From assembly GCF_035784015.1 (NCBI RefSeq), contig NZ_JALKOW010000003.1: 64,000 bases of DNA. One strand, given 5' to 3'. Below the pieces are notes generated by a model. That model made no database searches and had not been told where the DNA came from. It saw only the letters and a program-made list of their open reading frames with translations. The translations under genes were made by a program, and so were the position numbers. The number at the start of each line of letters is the position of its first letter. Within the stretch, counting starts at the first letter, position 1. This DNA is from Comamonas sp009360615 (GTDB lineage Bacteria; Pseudomonadota; Gammaproteobacteria; Burkholderiales; Burkholderiaceae_C). Of the stretch, positions 60,976-64,000 are shown piece after piece.

Positions 60976-61005
60976 GTCTGAGTCGGCGGTTCAGACAGAG
61001 CCGAC
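60976..61005 (-). promoter_or_regulatory. Two interleaved inverted repeats in the leader of the dynamin-like gene
   Basis: GTCTGA (60976) pairs with TCAGAC (60991), and GTCGGC (60982) pairs with GCCGAC (61000). The stems overlap so that only one can form at a time. A possible extended -10 (TGCTATATAT on the minus strand, 61016-61025) lies just upstream. Confidence 0.4.
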
Positions 61006-61210
61006 CGCCCGATCAATATATAGCATTGCCCCTTGACGGCATCTACGGCGCTTCCAGGGGCCGGCCCGATCTTTCCCGCCAAGACGCCCCTTGCACCACC
61101 CTCCCGAACAGCGCCCATCCCAGGACATTTCGGTGCCTTCGAGCCAGAGCAGGCGGCAGCCTGGAATTGTGACGTCAAAACAAGGCTGAACGTATGCTTT
61201 ATCTAAGGTA

Positions 61211-62062
61211 TTAGCTATCAAATTCGGAGAATTTCGGGGCTTTCTGACAGCGTGCGCAGTAATAGGTACTGCGCTGCCCCTGCCGCATGAGCCGGATGGC
61301 CGCACCGCAATGCGTGCACGGCTGCCCCTCCCTGCCGTAGACCTGGGCCTGCAGCTGAAAGTGCCCCTCCATGCCGTTGGCAGCGGAAAAGTCGCGCAAG
61401 GTGGTGCCGCCTTTTTCCACCGCCAGGGCCAGCACGGCGCGAATGGCCTCATACAAAGCCCTGACCTTTCGCGGCCCCACATCACGTGCGGGGGTGGCGG
61501 GGTGGATGCGCGAGAGAAACAGCACCTCGGAGGCATAGATATTGCCGACACCGACGACCACGCTTCCGCCGAGCAGCAACTGCTTGATGGGAGAACGACT
61601 GGCGGCCAGCCCGGCTCTGAAGGCCGCCAGCGTGAACCCTTCGCTCAGCGGCTCCATGCCCAGATGGTCGAGCAGCTTGCGCGCCAGCGCATCGCCCTCT
61701 CCCGGCACATAGATCACCGCACCGAAGCGGCGTGGATCATGCAGGCGCAGCAGGCCACGCGATGTCTGCAGATCAAAGTGATCATGCGGCCCGCCATCGC
61801 CCAGCGGCACTTCGTCGAGGCCCACGAAGCGCAGGCTGCCCGACATGCCCAGGTGCATGAGCAGCAGGCCCTCGCTCAGGTCCAGCAACAGATACTTGCC
61901 GCGTCTGCGCACACCCAGCACCCCCCTGCCGACCAGCGCCTGCGGCAGCAGCCCCAGCGGCCAGCGCAACGGCTTTCCCAAGGTGACTGATTCAATCTGC
62001 GCCCCTGCAATACGGTCTGCAAAAGAGCGGCGCGTAACCTCGACTTCGGGCAACTCAGGCAT
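61211..62062 (-). CDS. mutM: Formamidopyrimidine-DNA glycosylase
   Basis: A 283-residue bifunctional glycosylase/AP lyase removing 8-oxoguanine and FapyG. The catalytic Pro2-Glu3 start is MPELPEVEV, the conserved Lys is in RRRGKYLLLDL, the H2TH region follows NIYASEVLF, and the C-terminal zinc finger is CTHCG ... CARC. The length is normal (about 270). It is divergent from the TPR-lolB operon. Confidence 0.96.
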   Translation of the reverse strand: MPELPEVEVTRRSFADRIAGAQIESVTLGKPLRWPLGLLPQALVGRGVLGVRRRGKYLLLDLSEGLLLMHLGMSGSLRFVGLDEVPLGDGGPHDHFDLQTSRGLLRLHDPRRFGAVIYVPGEGDALARKLLDHLGMEPLSEGFTLAAFRAGLAASRSPIKQLLLGGSVVVGVGNIYASEVLFLSRIHPATPARDVGPRKVRALYEAIRAVLALAVEKGGTTLRDFSAANGMEGHFQLQAQVYGREGQPCTHCGAAIRLMRQGQRSTYYCARCQKAPKFSEFDS

Positions 62063-62112
62063 GCAATCTCATCTTCGCCAAGTGTTCAACAAGCTTGGAT
62101 TATTATGAGCTG

Positions 62113-63900
62113 ATGGTTCATCCTCTACGTTTTCAGGGACTCGCCGTGGCCGCTGTTGTGGCCATGGGATCGGCAATCGCATCCGCCCAGCCCGCAGACC
62201 CGCCGGCCCAGCCGGACAAGATCGAGCAAAGCGCCGATCTCGAGCAGGCCGCAGAACGTGAGAATGAGCAGGCCGCCCTGTCTGCCGAGCTGTTCTACGA
62301 GATCCTGGTGGGGGAGATGGCGGCCCAGGAAGGCGCCCTGACGGACGCCCAGGCCCTGATGATGGAAGCGGCGCGCACCAGCAACAACGAAAAGCTCTAT
62401 CGGCGCGCCACCGAACTGGCAGTCCAGTCCCGCTCGGGAGACCGGGCCCTGCGCAATGCCCGCGCCTGGCTGGAAGCCTACCCCGAGTCGCGCGCCGCCA
62501 ACCGTGCCGTGCTGCGCATCCTGGTGGTGATGAACCGCATCGCAGACTCCGCCAGCTATCTGCGCCGCGAGGTCGAGCTGACTCCGCAAGCCAATCGCAG
62601 TGCCACTTTCCTGGCCATTACCCAGCTCTACAACAATGCCTCGGACAAGCCTCTGGCCGCCGATGTGGTCGAGCAAGCGCTGGAAATCGACTTCAAGGAC
62701 CCGCAGAACGGCCCCGTGGCCTGGGCGACCGTAGGTCATATGCGCCTGCTCGCCGGTCAGAAGCCTGCCGCCTTGCAGGCGCTTCAGAACGGCGCCAAGC
62801 TGAGTCCCGAATCGGGAGCTGTCGCCCTGCTGGCCATGGAACTGCTGGAATCGGGCTCCGCCGAAGTGGAGCCGCTGGTCAAACGCTATCTTGAAAAGAA
62901 TCATTCGCCCCAGCTGCGCCTGACCTATACCCGCGTGCTGCTGGGCCAGAAGCGCAATGCCGATGCCAAGAACCAGTTGCAGCTCATCACCCGGGAATCG
63001 CCCGAGTTTGCCGAAGCCTGGGCCATGCTTGCCAATCTGCAACTGCAGGACAACGAGTTGGATGCGGCCGACACATCGCTGACCCAGTTCAGCGCACTGC
63101 TGCCCAAACTGCCGCAAGGCGTGGGCCGCTCCGCCGGAGAATCCCAGCTCTATCTGCTCAGGGCCGATCTGGCCGAAAAGCGCCAGCGCTACGACGAAGC
63201 CGACATCTATCTGCAGCGCATCCCCGACTCCGCCAACCTGCTCAGCGTGCAGGCCCGCCGCGCCGATCTGCTGGTGCGCCAGGGCAAGATCAAGGAGGCG
63301 CGTGCCCTGATCCAGGCCATTCCGGCCAACGGCCCCAACCAGAAGCGCCTCAAGCAGATTGCCGAGGTGCAATTGCTGCGCGATGCAGGCCTGAACAAGG
63401 AAGCCTATGCACTGCAGGCCCAACTGCTGAGCCAGTTCCCCGATGACGTGGAGCTGGCCTACGACACGGCCATGCTGGCCGAACGAGCCGGGAATTTCAG
63501 CGAGATGGAGCGCCTGCTGCGCGACATCATCAAGCGCGCTCCCGACTTCAAGCATGCGTACAACGCATTGGGCTACTCCTATGCGGACCGCAATATCAAG
63601 CTGGAGGAGGCCCAGACGCTGATACAGACCGCGCTGGACATGCAGCCCGGCGATCCGTTCATCACCGACAGCCTGGGCTGGGTGAATTTTCGCCGCGGCG
63701 ACCTGAACGAAGCCGAAAAGCTGCTGGAGCAGGCTTATGCCACGCGACAGGATGCCGAGATTGCCGCTCACCTGGGGGAAGTCCTCTGGGCACTTGGCAA
63801 GCAGGACCGCGCCCGGCTCGTATGGCGCCAGGGCCTGAAGGCCGACAGCAGCAATGACACGCTGCAGGAGACCCTCAAACGCCTCAAAGTCACACCATGA
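62113..63900 (+). CDS. Secreted tetratricopeptide-repeat protein upstream of lolB
   Basis: A 595-residue protein with a signal peptide (about residues 1-25, ending SAIASAQ). The rest consists of TPR-like helical pairs; clear units include AYNALGYSYADRNIKLEEAQ, DSLGWVNFRRGDLNEAEKLL and HLGEVLWALGKQDRARLVW. The gene order mutM-TPR-lolB is common in Burkholderiales, and the protein may be a periplasmic or outer-membrane scaffold; no function is established. The ATG at 62113 is chosen over TTG 62095. Its stop overlaps the lolB start (ATGA). Confidence 0.85.
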   Translation: MVHPLRFQGLAVAAVVAMGSAIASAQPADPPAQPDKIEQSADLEQAAERENEQAALSAELFYEILVGEMAAQEGALTDAQALMMEAARTSNNEKLYRRATELAVQSRSGDRALRNARAWLEAYPESRAANRAVLRILVVMNRIADSASYLRREVELTPQANRSATFLAITQLYNNASDKPLAADVVEQALEIDFKDPQNGPVAWATVGHMRLLAGQKPAALQALQNGAKLSPESGAVALLAMELLESGSAEVEPLVKRYLEKNHSPQLRLTYTRVLLGQKRNADAKNQLQLITRESPEFAEAWAMLANLQLQDNELDAADTSLTQFSALLPKLPQGVGRSAGESQLYLLRADLAEKRQRYDEADIYLQRIPDSANLLSVQARRADLLVRQGKIKEARALIQAIPANGPNQKRLKQIAEVQLLRDAGLNKEAYALQAQLLSQFPDDVELAYDTAMLAERAGNFSEMERLLRDIIKRAPDFKHAYNALGYSYADRNIKLEEAQTLIQTALDMQPGDPFITDSLGWVNFRRGDLNEAEKLLEQAYATRQDAEIAAHLGEVLWALGKQDRARLVWRQGLKADSSNDTLQETLKRLKVTP

Positions 63901-64000
63901 AGTGCCACCCGACCTTCTTGAAGATGCTTCCGGCCCTCGGACTGGCCCTGGGAGCGGCCATGCTTGGCGGCTGCGCCCAGCCCGTGCGGCAGCTGCAGCT
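63897..64000 (+). CDS. lolB: Outer membrane lipoprotein LolB, 5' end only
   Basis: The first 34 codons of a gene that runs off the window. The product starts with a lipoprotein signal peptide with lipobox LGGC (Cys at residue 26). Coupling to the TPR gene through ATGA and the known order in Burkholderiales identify it as lolB, the outer-membrane acceptor of lipoproteins from LolA. The identity rests on context and the lipobox only. Confidence 0.75.
   Translation, partial: MKCHPTFLKMLPALGLALGAAMLGGCAQPVRQLQ

Noticed and set aside
1..64000. CRISPR arrays, prophage, rRNA operons, replication origin
   Set aside because: No regularly spaced repeats, phage structural or integrase genes, rRNA sequence or DnaA-box cluster was seen while reading the window.

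Overview
The window looks like chromosomal DNA of a high-GC betaproteobacterium of the order Burkholderiales, most likely Comamonadaceae and close to Comamonas. This rests on the gene content (ribF-ileS-lspA, hrcA-nadK-recN-rapZ, mutM-TPR-lolB), several tripartite (Bug/TctC type) transport proteins, DUF3422 and DUF4743 proteins, many chemoreceptors and strong GC bias at third codon positions. No phage, insertion sequence, CRISPR array or rRNA was seen. The genus is inference from remembered gene families, not a database match.

Region by region. 1-5.8 kb is a purine (urate) catabolism divergon: a LysR regulator and uraD on the minus strand, and on the plus strand an MFS transporter, a Tat-exported transthyretin-like protein, a cytoplasmic 5-hydroxyisourate hydrolase and a nucleobase deaminase. 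The first 103 bases are the end of a second deaminase that shares 77 identical bases with the first. 5.8-18.1 kb is mostly housekeeping and single genes: an HNH nuclease, ribF, ileS, lspA, an unknown membrane protein, a Na/Pi cotransporter, a Nudix protein, an EamA exporter, a divergent SDR and a DUF3422 protein. 18.2-28.8 kb holds tctBA, a GspE-type ATPase, a FlxA-like coiled-coil protein, a spermidine-synthase-like protein, a mismatch glycosylase, tatD, a soluble PAS-PAS chemoreceptor and lolCD.

28.8-34.5 kb has a MarR regulator divergent from a solute-binding protein and a sulfatase, followed by an RpfE-like gene coupled to recJ. 34.6-41.6 kb carries three chemoreceptors on the minus strand around a PHP phosphatase and a YciO protein. 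Two of the receptors share a 796-base block that looks perfectly identical. 41.7-43.8 kb has an M50 protease and a trpS with an extra C-terminal domain. 43.8-48.8 kb is a three-gene signalling module: an OmpR-type regulator, a secreted LysM-FecR protein and a CHASE2 histidine kinase. Two minus-strand tRNA genes follow, each with its own terminator.

49.2-64 kb contains hrcA, nadK, recN and rapZ, then a creBCD operon with a perfect cre-tag upstream of creD, a coupled small gene, mutY, a dynamin-like GTPase, mutM, a TPR protein and the start of lolB. The strongest candidates for something under-described are the LysM-FecR/CHASE2/response-regulator module, the exported hydroxyisourate-hydrolase-like protein with an altered C-terminus, the TrpS-YegP-like fusion, the homogenised chemoreceptor pair, and the dynamin-like gene with two interleaved inverted repeats in its leader.
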